The notes under the pieces were generated by a model. It was not told where the DNA came from. It was given only the letters and a program-made list of their open reading frames with translations, and did not search any database. Made by a program: the position numbers and the translations under genes. A DNA stretch of 64,000 nucleotides from Flavobacterium weaverense. GTDB lineage: Bacteria; Bacteroidota; Bacteroidia; Flavobacteriales; Flavobacteriaceae. Each line of letters opens with the position of its first letter. Positions within the stretch are counted from its first letter, which is position 1. Positions 26,131-34,784 of the stretch are shown piece after piece. The stretch lies in assembly GCF_003688495.1 (NCBI RefSeq), contig NZ_REFH01000008.1:186001-250000 (forward strand), in the 5' to 3' direction.

Positions 26131-26165
26131 TTATTGCAATGAAAGAAAAATGAATTTCGATCTAG
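26131..26165. repeat. 35-bp direct repeat, right copy (gene 3'-end remnant)
   Basis: TTATTGCAATGAAAGAAAAA and the next 15 bases copy the 3' end of the hypothetical gene at 24601-24635 with three mismatches. One of these turns the glycine codon into a TGA stop. It lies 4 bp from the end of the convergent HD-domain gene. Confidence 0.8.
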
Positions 26166-26169
26166 AACC

Positions 26170-26823
26170 TTACTTCTCCCCTTCCCATTCTGCGTAAAAT
26201 TGAGATAAAAATCCTTGCATATAAAGATGTCTTTCAGTCGCTATTTGCTTTCCAGTCTCAGTATTCATTTTATCTTTAAGTAGAAATAACTTCTCATAAA
26301 AATGATTAATGGTAGGTGAAGCACTTTTTTTGTACTCGTCCTTAGTCATTTTAGTATTCGGTGCGATTTTAGGATCATAGATTGCTCTATTTTTGAAACC
26401 TCCATAATTAAACATTCTAGCTATTCCAATAGCGCCTAAAGCATCTAATCGATCTGCATCTTGAACAATATCTAATTCTTTAGAGTGGAACTCCTTTTCA
26501 AAATTTCCTCCCTTAAAAGAGATGTTTTCAATGATTTTAATAACATGATCAATTGTAGCCTCATCAGTTTCTTCAGCTTCTAAAAATTCACGTGCTATTT
26601 TTGGACCAATAGTCTCATCACCATCATGAAATTTACTATCGGCAATATCATGAAGCAACGCTCCTAATTGTACTACAGCAGTGTCACAAACTTCATTTTT
26701 AGAAATCAGTATTGCATTTCTATATACTCTTTCAATGTGAAACCAGTCATGACCACCTTCGGCATTTTCTAGTTTTGCTTTAACGAAAGATATTGTTTTA
26801 CTTATTAAATCAGACTTTATCAT
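26170..26823 (-). CDS. HD-domain phosphohydrolase
   Basis: Metal-dependent phosphohydrolase of 217 residues. The HD signature is complete: histidine in GGHDWFHIERVYRNA (about residues 23-37), the HD pair in LGALLHDIADSKFHDGDE (about 67-84), and aspartate in IVQDADRLDALGAIGIARM (about 137-155). Length and motif spacing match the YpgQ/YedJ-like group, which is thought to act on nucleotides, but the substrate is not known. It is preceded by the desaturase terminator and so is probably transcribed separately. Confidence 0.92.
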   Translation of the reverse strand: MIKSDLISKTISFVKAKLENAEGGHDWFHIERVYRNAILISKNEVCDTAVVQLGALLHDIADSKFHDGDETIGPKIAREFLEAEETDEATIDHVIKIIENISFKGGNFEKEFHSKELDIVQDADRLDALGAIGIARMFNYGGFKNRAIYDPKIAPNTKMTKDEYKKSASPTINHFYEKLFLLKDKMNTETGKQIATERHLYMQGFLSQFYAEWEGEK

Positions 26824-26839
26824 TATTTATGTACTCTTA

Positions 26840-26881
26840 AAAAAAATGTTGAATTCTAAAGCTATTACTTTAAAATTCAAC
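26840..26881 (-). terminator. Intrinsic terminator after the desaturase gene
   Basis: GTTGAATTCTAAAG (26848-26861) and CTTTAAAATTCAAC (26868-26881) form a 14-bp stem with one G-T pair and a 6-base loop. On the minus strand it is followed by a run of eight T. Confidence 0.8.
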
Positions 26882-26910
26882 ACTTATATATTTATTTAGA
26901 ACTCTAAAAT

Positions 26911-27900
26911 TTATCTTATTACAGCCGGCTCTACCCATTTAAAAATATGAGATTCTTGCGGAATCACTAATCGTTCTGAAACTCTTGCCATTCTTGCTGG
27001 TAATTTCATTAAATAATCACGCGCTTTCTCTGCTTCATCTGTTAATCCGCTCATTTTATCGATTTCCCATTTGTCAATCAATTTTTGCATAATATCGACA
27101 TAATCTGCAGCGGTGTAAACACCAATTCTTTGAGCCGAATCAGAAAACTGTTCAAATGCTGAACTTATTTTCTCACCTGATTCTCTTAAGAAATGAGCAG
27201 GCATAACGATTTTAGCTTTCATCATATATTGAAAAGCAAGCATCATTTCACTTGGATCTACTTGAAAAATACGAGTTACAAATTCGCTATATGCATGATG
27301 ATGGCGCATTTCGTCACCAGCAATCATTTTACACATTTTAGACAATTTGTTGTCACCATATTTCTTAGCCATTTGTGCTACTCTATTATGAGAAACGTAA
27401 GTCGCTAATTCTTGAAAACTAGTGTACACGAAGTTTTTGTATGGATCTCTACCGGTTCCAATATCAAAACCATCATTGATAAGATGTTGCGTAGTCATTT
27501 CGACTTCACGCATATTAACACGACCAGACAAGTACAAGTACTTGTTTAATAAATCACCGTGACGATTTTCCTCACCAGTCCACTGTCTGATCCATTTTGA
27601 CCAGCCATTTCTTTCCACATTATCAATTCCCTCAACATCCATTAACCACGATTCGTATGTTGGCAATGCTTCTTCAGTAATAGTATCTCCTACTAAAGTT
27701 ACCCAGAAATCATATGGTAATTCTTTTGCAATTTCACGTAATTCTTTTACCTCATCAAAAAAAGTATCACTCTGAGAATCAGGCAAAAAATCTGTAGGCT
27801 GCCATATTTTTTCTACTGGGATTAGATACTGATCGACAAAGCTATCTACGTTTTTTTCTAAAAACTGCATTACTTCTAATCGAATATTTTTTATTGACAT
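26911..27900 (-). CDS. Acyl-[acyl-carrier-protein] desaturase
   Basis: Soluble di-iron desaturase of 329 residues introducing a double bond into stearoyl- or palmitoyl-ACP. The two iron-binding motifs are GEENRHGDLLNKYLY (about 109-123) and AGDEMRHHHAYSEF (about 196-209), of the EENRHG/DEMRHH type. It begins 12 bp after the plsC-like gene ends on the same strand, so acyl-chain desaturation and phosphatidate synthesis are coexpressed, which fits membrane-lipid adjustment. Confidence 0.95.
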   Translation of the reverse strand: MSIKNIRLEVMQFLEKNVDSFVDQYLIPVEKIWQPTDFLPDSQSDTFFDEVKELREIAKELPYDFWVTLVGDTITEEALPTYESWLMDVEGIDNVERNGWSKWIRQWTGEENRHGDLLNKYLYLSGRVNMREVEMTTQHLINDGFDIGTGRDPYKNFVYTSFQELATYVSHNRVAQMAKKYGDNKLSKMCKMIAGDEMRHHHAYSEFVTRIFQVDPSEMMLAFQYMMKAKIVMPAHFLRESGEKISSAFEQFSDSAQRIGVYTAADYVDIMQKLIDKWEIDKMSGLTDEAEKARDYLMKLPARMARVSERLVIPQESHIFKWVEPAVIR

Positions 27901-27912
27901 TATATGTATGTA

Positions 27913-28647
27913 TTAAATTTTTATTCCTTGAACAACTGCTTTTTCCGTGATTTCCATCAATTCAGAAAATTCATAATCTTTAACCGCAATTGGTTGATGT
28001 ACTACAAAGGTAAGGCGATTTCCTAAACCTAAAGGGAAAAACCCATATTTTACGACTTTCCAGGAATTATTAATACTAACTGGAACAACATAAGCAGATG
28101 GAGCATATTTACATAAAATTTTCAAACCACTTTGTGCAAATTCTTTCGGTTTCCCGGTTTTACTTCTAGTTCCTTCTGGAAAAATAACTGCCGAACGATT
28201 ATTAACTTCTATATATTCACCAAGACCTTTTATCGCTGGAATCGCTTGCTTAGGATCTTTTCGATCAATAAGAACTGATCCACCGTGGCGTAAATTAAAT
28301 GACACACTAGGTATACCGCTTCCTAATTCTTTTTTACTTACAAATTTACAATGAAAACGACGAAAAAACCAAATCATGGCAATTATATCGTACATACTTT
28401 GATGATTTGAAACAAAAATTAACGGTACGTTTTTAGGAATACTTTCTATATTCTCAAATTTATAGGTAGTGCCTAAAATATTAGTGCATCTCAGCAAGAA
28501 AAAATTAAGATAATCGACACTTACTTTGTGTGCGTGATAACCAAAAACATTAAAACAAACCCACTGAATTGGATGAAAAACAAGCAATGTCAGACCGAAA
28601 AATAAATAATAAATTACGGAAATAGGATACGAAATTATTTTTTGCAT
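27913..28647 (-). CDS. plsC: 1-acyl-sn-glycerol-3-phosphate acyltransferase
   Basis: Inner-membrane enzyme of 244 residues making phosphatidic acid from lysophosphatidic acid. The acyltransferase motifs are present: SNHQSMYDIIAMIWF (HX4D form, about 81-95) and VIFPEGTRSKTGKP (about 154-167). An N-terminal hydrophobic segment (about 8-30) anchors it. It precedes the desaturase gene by 12 bp. A -7-like box sits 18 bp before the start. Confidence 0.93.
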   Translation of the reverse strand: MQKIISYPISVIYYLFFGLTLLVFHPIQWVCFNVFGYHAHKVSVDYLNFFLLRCTNILGTTYKFENIESIPKNVPLIFVSNHQSMYDIIAMIWFFRRFHCKFVSKKELGSGIPSVSFNLRHGGSVLIDRKDPKQAIPAIKGLGEYIEVNNRSAVIFPEGTRSKTGKPKEFAQSGLKILCKYAPSAYVVPVSINNSWKVVKYGFFPLGLGNRLTFVVHQPIAVKDYEFSELMEITEKAVVQGIKI

Positions 28648-28664
28648 GCATTAAAAATTAACTG

Positions 28665-28672
28665 CAAAAGTA
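28665..28672 (-). promoter_or_regulatory. Candidate -7 box for plsC-desaturase operon
   Basis: Minus-strand TACTTTTG matches TAnnTTTG in the 125-bp divergent gap with rnpA. No clear TTG at 17-23 bases upstream. Confidence 0.35.
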
Positions 28673-28732
28673 AGAAATATATTTTTAGCGCTATTTAAAT
28701 CCAAAACAATATATCGACTCAGCGTTTAATTG

Positions 28733-28740
28733 TAACTTTG
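28733..28740 (+). promoter_or_regulatory. Candidate -7 box for rnpA
   Basis: TAACTTTG matches TAnnTTTG, 32 bp before the rnpA ATG. The -33 element is unclear. Confidence 0.4.
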
Positions 28741-28772
28741 CTTTTCAAAAATTACGCCTTTTTTCTATCAAA

Positions 28773-29183
28773 ATGAATTTCAAGTACCCAAAAAACGAAA
28801 AGCTAAAAAGTAAAATCACTATCGGTTTATTATTTACTGAAGGGAAATCAGTTTCAAAATATCCTTTGCGTTTAGTTTATAAGGCAGGTACTTTTGGCGA
28901 AGGCGAGAAAATTAAAATGGGAGTTTCAGTTTCAAAGCGAAACTTTAAAAAAGCAGTCGATCGCAATTATTTTAAGAGAATTCTCCGCGAAACTTATCGA
29001 CTTAACAAACATTTATTGATTGACAATTTAGATCAACCTTATTCTTTTATGTTTTTTTATCAAACGAAAGACAGATTGTCTTATGATGAAATAAATACTA
29101 AAACGATTCAACTCTTTGAGAAATTTATAGCTCAAAATTGTTCAAAAAACATTCCACAGAGCGAGCCAATTCCAGAAATCTAG
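28773..29183 (+). CDS. rnpA: Ribonuclease P protein component
   Basis: Protein subunit of RNase P, which binds the catalytic RNA and matures tRNA 5' ends. It has 136 residues. The signature KMGVSVSKRNFKKAVDRNYF, with the RNYFKRILRE basic helix, is the RNR-type motif (about residues 50-76). It is not next to rpmH here. A CtpA-type protease gene follows on the same strand after about 107 bp. Confidence 0.93.
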   Translation: MNFKYPKNEKLKSKITIGLLFTEGKSVSKYPLRLVYKAGTFGEGEKIKMGVSVSKRNFKKAVDRNYFKRILRETYRLNKHLLIDNLDQPYSFMFFYQTKDRLSYDEINTKTIQLFEKFIAQNCSKNIPQSEPIPEI

Positions 29184-29290
29184 TCCTATACTTATTACAA
29201 TATGTAAGCATCTTAATTTGCTCGTTTCTTGGGCAAAATTATTCGTGATTTATTTCTAATTTAGTGTTTTCTAATTTAGTCCATAAAATC

Positions 29291-30928
29291 ATGAATTTCT
29301 CCTTTCCAAAAAAAGTCATAATACCTATCGTAGCCTCTGCATTTCTATTTATAGGCACTAGTTTCAAAGATGATTTTTTTGAAATAGCGAAGCAAATCGA
29401 AATATTCACTACGCTATTTAAGGAATTAAATAAGAATTATGTAGATGAGACTAACCCCGGAGATTTAATGGACAAGGCAATCAAAGGAATGTTAGCAAGT
29501 CTAGATCCGTACACGGTTTATTTCAACGAGCAAGATGTAATGCGATTTAAAATAAATAATACAGGAGAATACACAGGGATTGGTGCTGTTTTATCTCGAA
29601 AAAAAGAGCAACTAATCATCAAAGAAGTTTACAAGAACTTTCCGGCAGACAAAGCAAGATTAAAAGCAGGAGATGAGATTATTCAAGTAGGCGGTATACT
29701 TTTATCAGAATATAAAGATGAGGCTTCAAATCTATTCAAAGGGACGAAAAACACTAAAATAGATATTAAATACATTAGACAAGGAAAAGTAAATACAACT
29801 CAAATTATTCTTGATGAAGTAGAAATAAAATCAGTTCCTTTCTTTGCAAAAATCGACGATAAAACGGGTTACATCGTTTTAGCTCGTTTTAATAAAAAAG
29901 CATCGCAGGAAACTAAAGATGCTTTGGAGCAATTAAAAAACGAAGGTGCTGAACGAATTATTTTAGATGTAAGAGATAATCCTGGTGGATTGTTAAACGA
30001 AGCTGTGAATATTTGTAATTTATTTGTTGCAAAAAATGAAACCATTGTGACAACAAAATCGAAAATTGAAAAACATACTAGCACTTATAAAACGACAAAG
30101 GATCCTGTTGACACTCAAATTCCGTTAATTATACTTGTCAATGATCGCAGTGCTTCAGCATCAGAGATTGTGGCTGGTGCTTTACAGGATTTAGATCGTG
30201 CTGTTGTGTTGGGAAGTCGCAGTTTTGGTAAGGGATTGGTACAAAGACCAGTTGATTTAACCTTTGGTACCCAACTCAAAGTAACTATTTCGAGATATTA
30301 TACGCCATCGGGAAGATGTATTCAAGCATTGGATTATTCGAAAAAAGACAAAAATGGTATGGCTATTAAAACTGACGAGAAGAATTTTAATGCTTTTAAA
30401 ACAAGAAAAGGACGAACTGTTTATGATGGCGGTGGAATCCAACCTGACGTGGAGCTCGAAGAAACTAAATCAAGTCCGATAACCAATGCATTACTACGAA
30501 ATGACGGAATTTTTAATTATGTGACCAGTTATTATTATAAAAATCCAAATCTAGGCACTAAAATTCCCGTAATAACTGACGCTGACTATTCTGATTTTAA
30601 GCAATTCCTAAAAGCTCAAAAATTCTCTTTTGATACTGAAACGGAAATAGCATTGAAGAACACTTTGGCTGTAGCCAAAAAAGAAAAACTAGACGAATCC
30701 ATTCAAGCCGAATACCAACAGCTATTATCAGCGCTTCAAAAAACTGAAAATAGTTTACTAGATAAAAATCAAAAGGAAATCAAAAATTTGATGGTTGATG
30801 AAATCATAAAAAGATATCAATATCAAGAAGGTTTGTACCAATATTACATTCAAAACAATGCTGAGATTAAAAGAGCGACTGCACTTTTAGGAAATACTAA
30901 CGCTTACAATACGATTCTCAAAATATAA
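29291..30928 (+). CDS. ctpA: S41-family C-terminal processing peptidase
   Basis: Periplasmic carboxy-terminal processing protease, about 545 residues. The frame extends to a GTG at 29264, but the ATG at 29291 gives the natural MNFSFPKKVIIPIVASAFLF signal/anchor, so I chose it. Domains in order: N-terminal helical region with MLASLDPYTVYF, PDZ domain (about 75-165, GIGAVLSRKKEQLIIKEVYK), then the S41 catalytic core with serine in NDRSASASEIVAGAL and lysine in SFGKGLVQRP. A long helical C-terminus follows. A short direct repeat TTTCTAATTTAGT lies just upstream. Confidence 0.93.
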   Translation: MNFSFPKKVIIPIVASAFLFIGTSFKDDFFEIAKQIEIFTTLFKELNKNYVDETNPGDLMDKAIKGMLASLDPYTVYFNEQDVMRFKINNTGEYTGIGAVLSRKKEQLIIKEVYKNFPADKARLKAGDEIIQVGGILLSEYKDEASNLFKGTKNTKIDIKYIRQGKVNTTQIILDEVEIKSVPFFAKIDDKTGYIVLARFNKKASQETKDALEQLKNEGAERIILDVRDNPGGLLNEAVNICNLFVAKNETIVTTKSKIEKHTSTYKTTKDPVDTQIPLIILVNDRSASASEIVAGALQDLDRAVVLGSRSFGKGLVQRPVDLTFGTQLKVTISRYYTPSGRCIQALDYSKKDKNGMAIKTDEKNFNAFKTRKGRTVYDGGGIQPDVELEETKSSPITNALLRNDGIFNYVTSYYYKNPNLGTKIPVITDADYSDFKQFLKAQKFSFDTETEIALKNTLAVAKKEKLDESIQAEYQQLLSALQKTENSLLDKNQKEIKNLMVDEIIKRYQYQEGLYQYYIQNNAEIKRATALLGNTNAYNTILKI

Positions 30929-30931
30929 AAA

Positions 30932-31378
30932 TTATTCCTTGATCATCTCGATATGTGGAATATCATCTTCTAAATACATTTCGCTGGTTTGCACAAAGCC
31001 GTGGCTTTCATAAAATTTTTTAAGGTACAATTGTGCGCCTATAGTAATTGCGCTTTCACCAAAGTGATTTTGAATTCCTGCTATAGATTCTCGCATTAAA
31101 TCGTGACCCCATTTTCTATCTCTGTAATTGGCAGCAACGGTAACACGACCTATTGACGCATTATCAAAACTAATACCTGGTTTGAATAGTCTGGCATGGG
31201 CAACAATTTTACCTTCAAATTCACCAATAAGATGTAAAGCTAATTTGTCTTTACCATCAAGATCTAAATAAACACAATTTTGCTCAACCACAAAAATTTC
31301 GCTTCTTAGTTGTAATAAATCATATAGTTCGTGAACAGAAAGTGCGTCAAAGGATTTAATGTTCCACTGTATAGCCAT
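30932..31378 (-). CDS. GNAT-family N-acetyltransferase (ElaA-like)
   Basis: Single-domain acetyltransferase of 148 residues resembling ElaA. The N-terminus HELYDLLQLRSEIFVVEQNC is typical, followed by the acetyl-CoA loop SIGRVTVAANYRDRKWGHDL and C-terminal QLYLKKFYESHGFVQTSEMY. It is convergent with the protease gene, ending 3 bp from it. The substrate is unknown. Confidence 0.9.
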   Translation of the reverse strand: MAIQWNIKSFDALSVHELYDLLQLRSEIFVVEQNCVYLDLDGKDKLALHLIGEFEGKIVAHARLFKPGISFDNASIGRVTVAANYRDRKWGHDLMRESIAGIQNHFGESAITIGAQLYLKKFYESHGFVQTSEMYLEDDIPHIEMIKE

Positions 31379-31420
31379 AGGTAGGTTGCTTTATAAAATG
31401 CAAATTAAAGAAATTAATAA

Positions 31421-32398
31421 TTACCTTTTATTAATAGTAACTGATTTTATAATAGCTTCTAATTCATGCATTAAATCTCTCTTATCCTTTGAAGGGGCAT
31501 AGCAAAAACCTTCTAACACTAAGATTCGATTATATTCAGGATCAATTATAGCATAATTAATAAAAGGACCAGACATGAAATCATTGTTTAATTGCCAAGT
31601 TCCTTTTGTTTCATAAGCTTCTTTTCCATCTTGATTGCTTTTAAAAAGGTACGGTGCATACGCTTCTTCAGTAAGCATATTTGTATTCGGTTCTTTGCCA
31701 CTTATATATAAATTCCCAATAGAATCGCGCATTTTAACGATGCAGCTAATTAAATCTCCTTTACGATTAATAGTGTTTAGCGGAACTTGATAAATTAAAA
31801 TGCTGTTATTTCCACCTATTATTTCCTTCTTCAACCACATGAAATTACTTTTTTGAAGAACATACACGTAACCAGTTGGGATTTGTACTGAAATATGAAA
31901 CTTATTACCAATCACTTTAGGATCTATCAACGTTTGGCTGTTGATTTTTTGGGTTTCCAAAATTTCACCTTCCTTAATAATCTGAATCATTTTTGGAGCG
32001 TTCTTTTCGATACAACTTATAATATCTGCTCCCGTTTTTCCTGAGATGTGAAACACATTTTGAGGTGATGCGTATTGATCTTTACGGATTTCAAACTTGT
32101 TCTCTTCGGCTTTCTTCACAACGATTATTGCTCGCGTGTCAGTCATGAATCCTTCGAGTAGTTTTGTTGGATACTGATTGATGTTGAATAATGGTTCTTC
32201 TTGAGGCAAACCAATTACTGGTGAAGCAAATTTATTTCGAATGCTATCACCAATATCTCCATTCCATAATTGATCATCAATGATGACAGAAATGGTGTTT
32301 ATTTTTCCAACTGTTTTGCGAGGTAGCGCTTCATTTTCTTTTTTACAAGAAAATAATAACAGCGAAACAAAGAAAAATATAATATGGGTTTTATTCAT
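31421..32398 (-). CDS. DUF4837 family lipoprotein
   Basis: Predicted lipoprotein of 325 residues: the signal IIFFFVSLLLFSCKKENEAL has a lipobox with Cys at about residue 18. The mature part matches my memory of the Bacteroidota-specific DUF4837 family (INTISVIIDDQLWNGDIGDS near the start and MRDSIGNLYISGKEPNTNML later). Function is unknown. It is preceded by a -7-like box and lies downstream of the lytic transglycosylase gene in the same direction with a 48-bp gap, so the two may be cotranscribed. Confidence 0.85.
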   Translation of the reverse strand: MNKTHIIFFFVSLLLFSCKKENEALPRKTVGKINTISVIIDDQLWNGDIGDSIRNKFASPVIGLPQEEPLFNINQYPTKLLEGFMTDTRAIIVVKKAEENKFEIRKDQYASPQNVFHISGKTGADIISCIEKNAPKMIQIIKEGEILETQKINSQTLIDPKVIGNKFHISVQIPTGYVYVLQKSNFMWLKKEIIGGNNSILIYQVPLNTINRKGDLISCIVKMRDSIGNLYISGKEPNTNMLTEEAYAPYLFKSNQDGKEAYETKGTWQLNNDFMSGPFINYAIIDPEYNRILVLEGFCYAPSKDKRDLMHELEAIIKSVTINKR

Positions 32399-32423
32399 AA
32401 CTAATTTGCTAATAGATAAAACC

Positions 32424-32431
32424 CAAATTTA
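32424..32431 (-). promoter_or_regulatory. Candidate -7 box for the DUF4837 gene
   Basis: Minus-strand TAAATTTG matches TAnnTTTG, 26 bp before the start. No matching TTG upstream, so it is weak. Confidence 0.3.
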
Positions 32432-32446
32432 TAGAAGTTTATTCTA

Positions 32447-34483
32447 TTATCCGTTAATTTTCAACTTCATTCCAGGTTTAATGTCTTCACTGCGAATATC
32501 ATTCCATTTTTTTAAGTCGGAAATAGTAATTCCAGGATATTTTTTAGCAATACTAAATAAAGAATCTCCTTTTTTAACGTAATAATCTGTCGTTGCTTTA
32601 TTTGAAGCTGCTGTATTATTTCCTTTAGTTTTGAATGAATTTACAGTTGCTTTGTCAGTTACAATTACAACCTCATCCTTAGCAACAATTAAATTTTTAC
32701 CGACAGAAATAGTGTTATCTCGAAGTTTATTCCATTGTCTCAACTCCGCTAGAGAAGTTCCAAATTTAGTAGCGATACCTCCTAAGTTATCACCTTTTTG
32801 AACAGTATACTCAATATCTTTTCGCTCTTGAACTAGTGCGATATCTTCTTTAGGACTCAACTCCTTTTTTGCTACCTGCAACGAAATTCCAAACTGCACA
32901 TTTTCATTTGCGAGATTATTCCATTCTTGAATTTCAGCTACAGTAACATTATATTTTTGAGCAATACTACCTAAATTATCTCCTTTTTGAACTACATAAA
33001 CAGAAGCTAAATCTGCTGCTGTAGCAATAGTTTTTTCTTCTTTGTTAGATTTTGATGCTACAGATTGATTTTTCGAATTAAGCTCTGACGACGCATTATC
33101 AATTTTTATATCTTTATTGATAACTTTACTGGTCGTTTCTGTTCTAATGATTTTCAAATTTCTACCGTAAGCAATTGAGTTACTTTTAAGATTATTCCAT
33201 TTTTTTAATTGAGAAATAGATACATCATATTTGTTTGCTACCGCACCCAAGTTATCACCTCGTTTAACTTTATAAAAAGTAGTTTTTATAACCCTATTAT
33301 TTTGATATGAAACGCTTGTATTATTTCTTGAAGCAACTGCTTTGCCTGCTTGAAATGGTCTTTCGCGACCTTCTAATTGATATTGCGTATAAGCATAGAT
33401 CTGATCTTCATTAGAAGCAAAAATTGCAATTTTATCTTGCGGCAATCTTAAATAGTGGTTCTGCTCTTTATACGATGGTACAACATTCAATTTATAAGAC
33501 GGATTTAAAAGTTGCAATTGTGCAATGGGAACATCTAGTAAATCTCCTATTTGTTTAAAAGACATTTGTTGCTTGATCATAATAGTATCAGTGGCAAAAT
33601 GCTTTATCGCTGCTCTTTGAGGTACAATTCCGTGTTCCTTATGGTATTCGTAAAGATACATCGTGGCTAAAAAAGCAGGAACATACCCTTGAGTTTCCTT
33701 GGGAAGGTTTTTTCTAATGTTCCAATAATTTTTTTGTCCTCCAGAACGTCTTATCGCTTTAGATACATTTCCTGGACCTGAATTATAAGAAGCCAAAACT
33801 AAATCCCAATCGCCAAACATTTTATACATATTAGTCATGTACTGAGTTGCGGCTGCACTAGATTTTAAAGGATCACTACGCTCATCGACATACGAATCAA
33901 TTTTAAGACCGTATTGCTTTCCTGTATGATACATAAATTGCCATAAGCCCGTAGCGCCCATTTTAGAAACTGCTTTTGGGTTTAAAGCGGACTCAACAAC
34001 AGCAAGATATTTTATCTCTAAAGGAACATTTTGTTTTGCTAATGCTTCTTCAAATATTGGGAAGTAATATTCTGAGACACCCATAAGTCGCTCAAAAGAT
34101 TTTTTTCTATTCTTCAAAAATGATTTGATGATATTTTCTAATCCTTGATTGTATTCTATATTAAAAGGTGATTTAGCATCCATTGCCGCTAATCTTTCTT
34201 TTAAAAGATCTGTTGGTAATTCATAGTCAACCGAAGCGTCAATATTTACATTTTGAATATCCTCAGTAATGGAATTAAATAAATCTAAACTTACTAATTC
34301 GTTCATCCACAAACTATCTACTCGAGAAGCTAATGCATTGTTAACAAAGGAGTTCTTAATAGAATCTAAATAGGATAATTTTGTTTCAAATTTCTCAGAT
34401 ACTTTATTTTCATAGCTTTCTTGCGAAAATAACTGTACTGATAACAATAGAAAAAACGATAGGGTGGTATTTTTTATACTCAT
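32447..34483 (-). CDS. LysM-containing lytic transglycosylase (MltD-like)
   Basis: Secreted murein hydrolase of 678 residues with an N-terminal signal peptide (LSFFLLLSVQLFSQ). The SLT catalytic domain spans about 130-290: the glutamate lies in AVVESALNPKAVSKMGATGL, followed by WQFMYHTGKQYGL and SYNSGPGNVSKAI. Four clear LysM domains follow, starting with YKVKRGDNLGAVANKYDVSI, YVVQKGDNLGSIAQKYNVTV, YTVQKGDNLGGIATKFGTSL and YYVKKGDSLFSIAKKYPGIT, separated by Ser/Lys-rich linkers. It cleaves glycan strands with anhydro-muramic ends and binds peptidoglycan through LysM. Confidence 0.94.
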   Translation of the reverse strand: MSIKNTTLSFFLLLSVQLFSQESYENKVSEKFETKLSYLDSIKNSFVNNALASRVDSLWMNELVSLDLFNSITEDIQNVNIDASVDYELPTDLLKERLAAMDAKSPFNIEYNQGLENIIKSFLKNRKKSFERLMGVSEYYFPIFEEALAKQNVPLEIKYLAVVESALNPKAVSKMGATGLWQFMYHTGKQYGLKIDSYVDERSDPLKSSAAATQYMTNMYKMFGDWDLVLASYNSGPGNVSKAIRRSGGQKNYWNIRKNLPKETQGYVPAFLATMYLYEYHKEHGIVPQRAAIKHFATDTIMIKQQMSFKQIGDLLDVPIAQLQLLNPSYKLNVVPSYKEQNHYLRLPQDKIAIFASNEDQIYAYTQYQLEGRERPFQAGKAVASRNNTSVSYQNNRVIKTTFYKVKRGDNLGAVANKYDVSISQLKKWNNLKSNSIAYGRNLKIIRTETTSKVINKDIKIDNASSELNSKNQSVASKSNKEEKTIATAADLASVYVVQKGDNLGSIAQKYNVTVAEIQEWNNLANENVQFGISLQVAKKELSPKEDIALVQERKDIEYTVQKGDNLGGIATKFGTSLAELRQWNKLRDNTISVGKNLIVAKDEVVIVTDKATVNSFKTKGNNTAASNKATTDYYVKKGDSLFSIAKKYPGITISDLKKWNDIRSEDIKPGMKLKING

Positions 34484-34672
34484 AGTTTTACGATCAAAGA
34501 TCTATATTTCAAATGATTACAAAGCTCAATTTTTACAAACTTAGTAGCTTAAAACTAAAAATTTCTTTATTTATTGTTAAAAATGTAATATTTCGTCTAT
34601 TTGTGCAGAAATTTCGACTGATTCTCTATGAAAATGTCATTAAACGAATAATTCAATATGTTTTTGAACGAA
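34484..34672. other. AT-rich gap between transglycosylase gene and pgk
   Basis: The gene-free stretch 34484-34784 contains the pgk terminator and presumably the promoter of the transglycosylase gene. An 81-codon frame on the + strand (34513-34758) crosses the terminator hairpin and has no protein-like features. Nothing else is visible. Confidence 0.45.
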
Positions 34673-34706
34673 AAAACCTTAACAACAGAGTTATTGTTAA
34701 GGTTTT
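34673..34706 (-). terminator. Intrinsic terminator after pgk
   Basis: AAAACCTTAACAA (34673-34685) and TTGTTAAGGTTTT (34694-34706) form a perfect 13-bp stem with an 8-base loop. On the minus strand it is followed by T residues. It lies 79 bp after the pgk stop. Confidence 0.8.
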
Positions 34707-34784
34707 AAGAAACGTTTATGTAATTAATACTTTAAGAGCGCTATTTTTAAGTTTCTAAAAAGTAATTTGTGATTTCTATTATAA

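Noticed and set aside
31383..31392. GCAACC on the minus strand before the ElaA-like gene, as a third ECF promoter
   Set aside because: It lies only about 8 bp before the start codon, with no CATCT block at the right distance.
34513..34758. 81-codon frame on the + strand upstream of pgk
   Set aside because: It runs through the terminator hairpin, is made of AT-rich codons and has no protein-like features.
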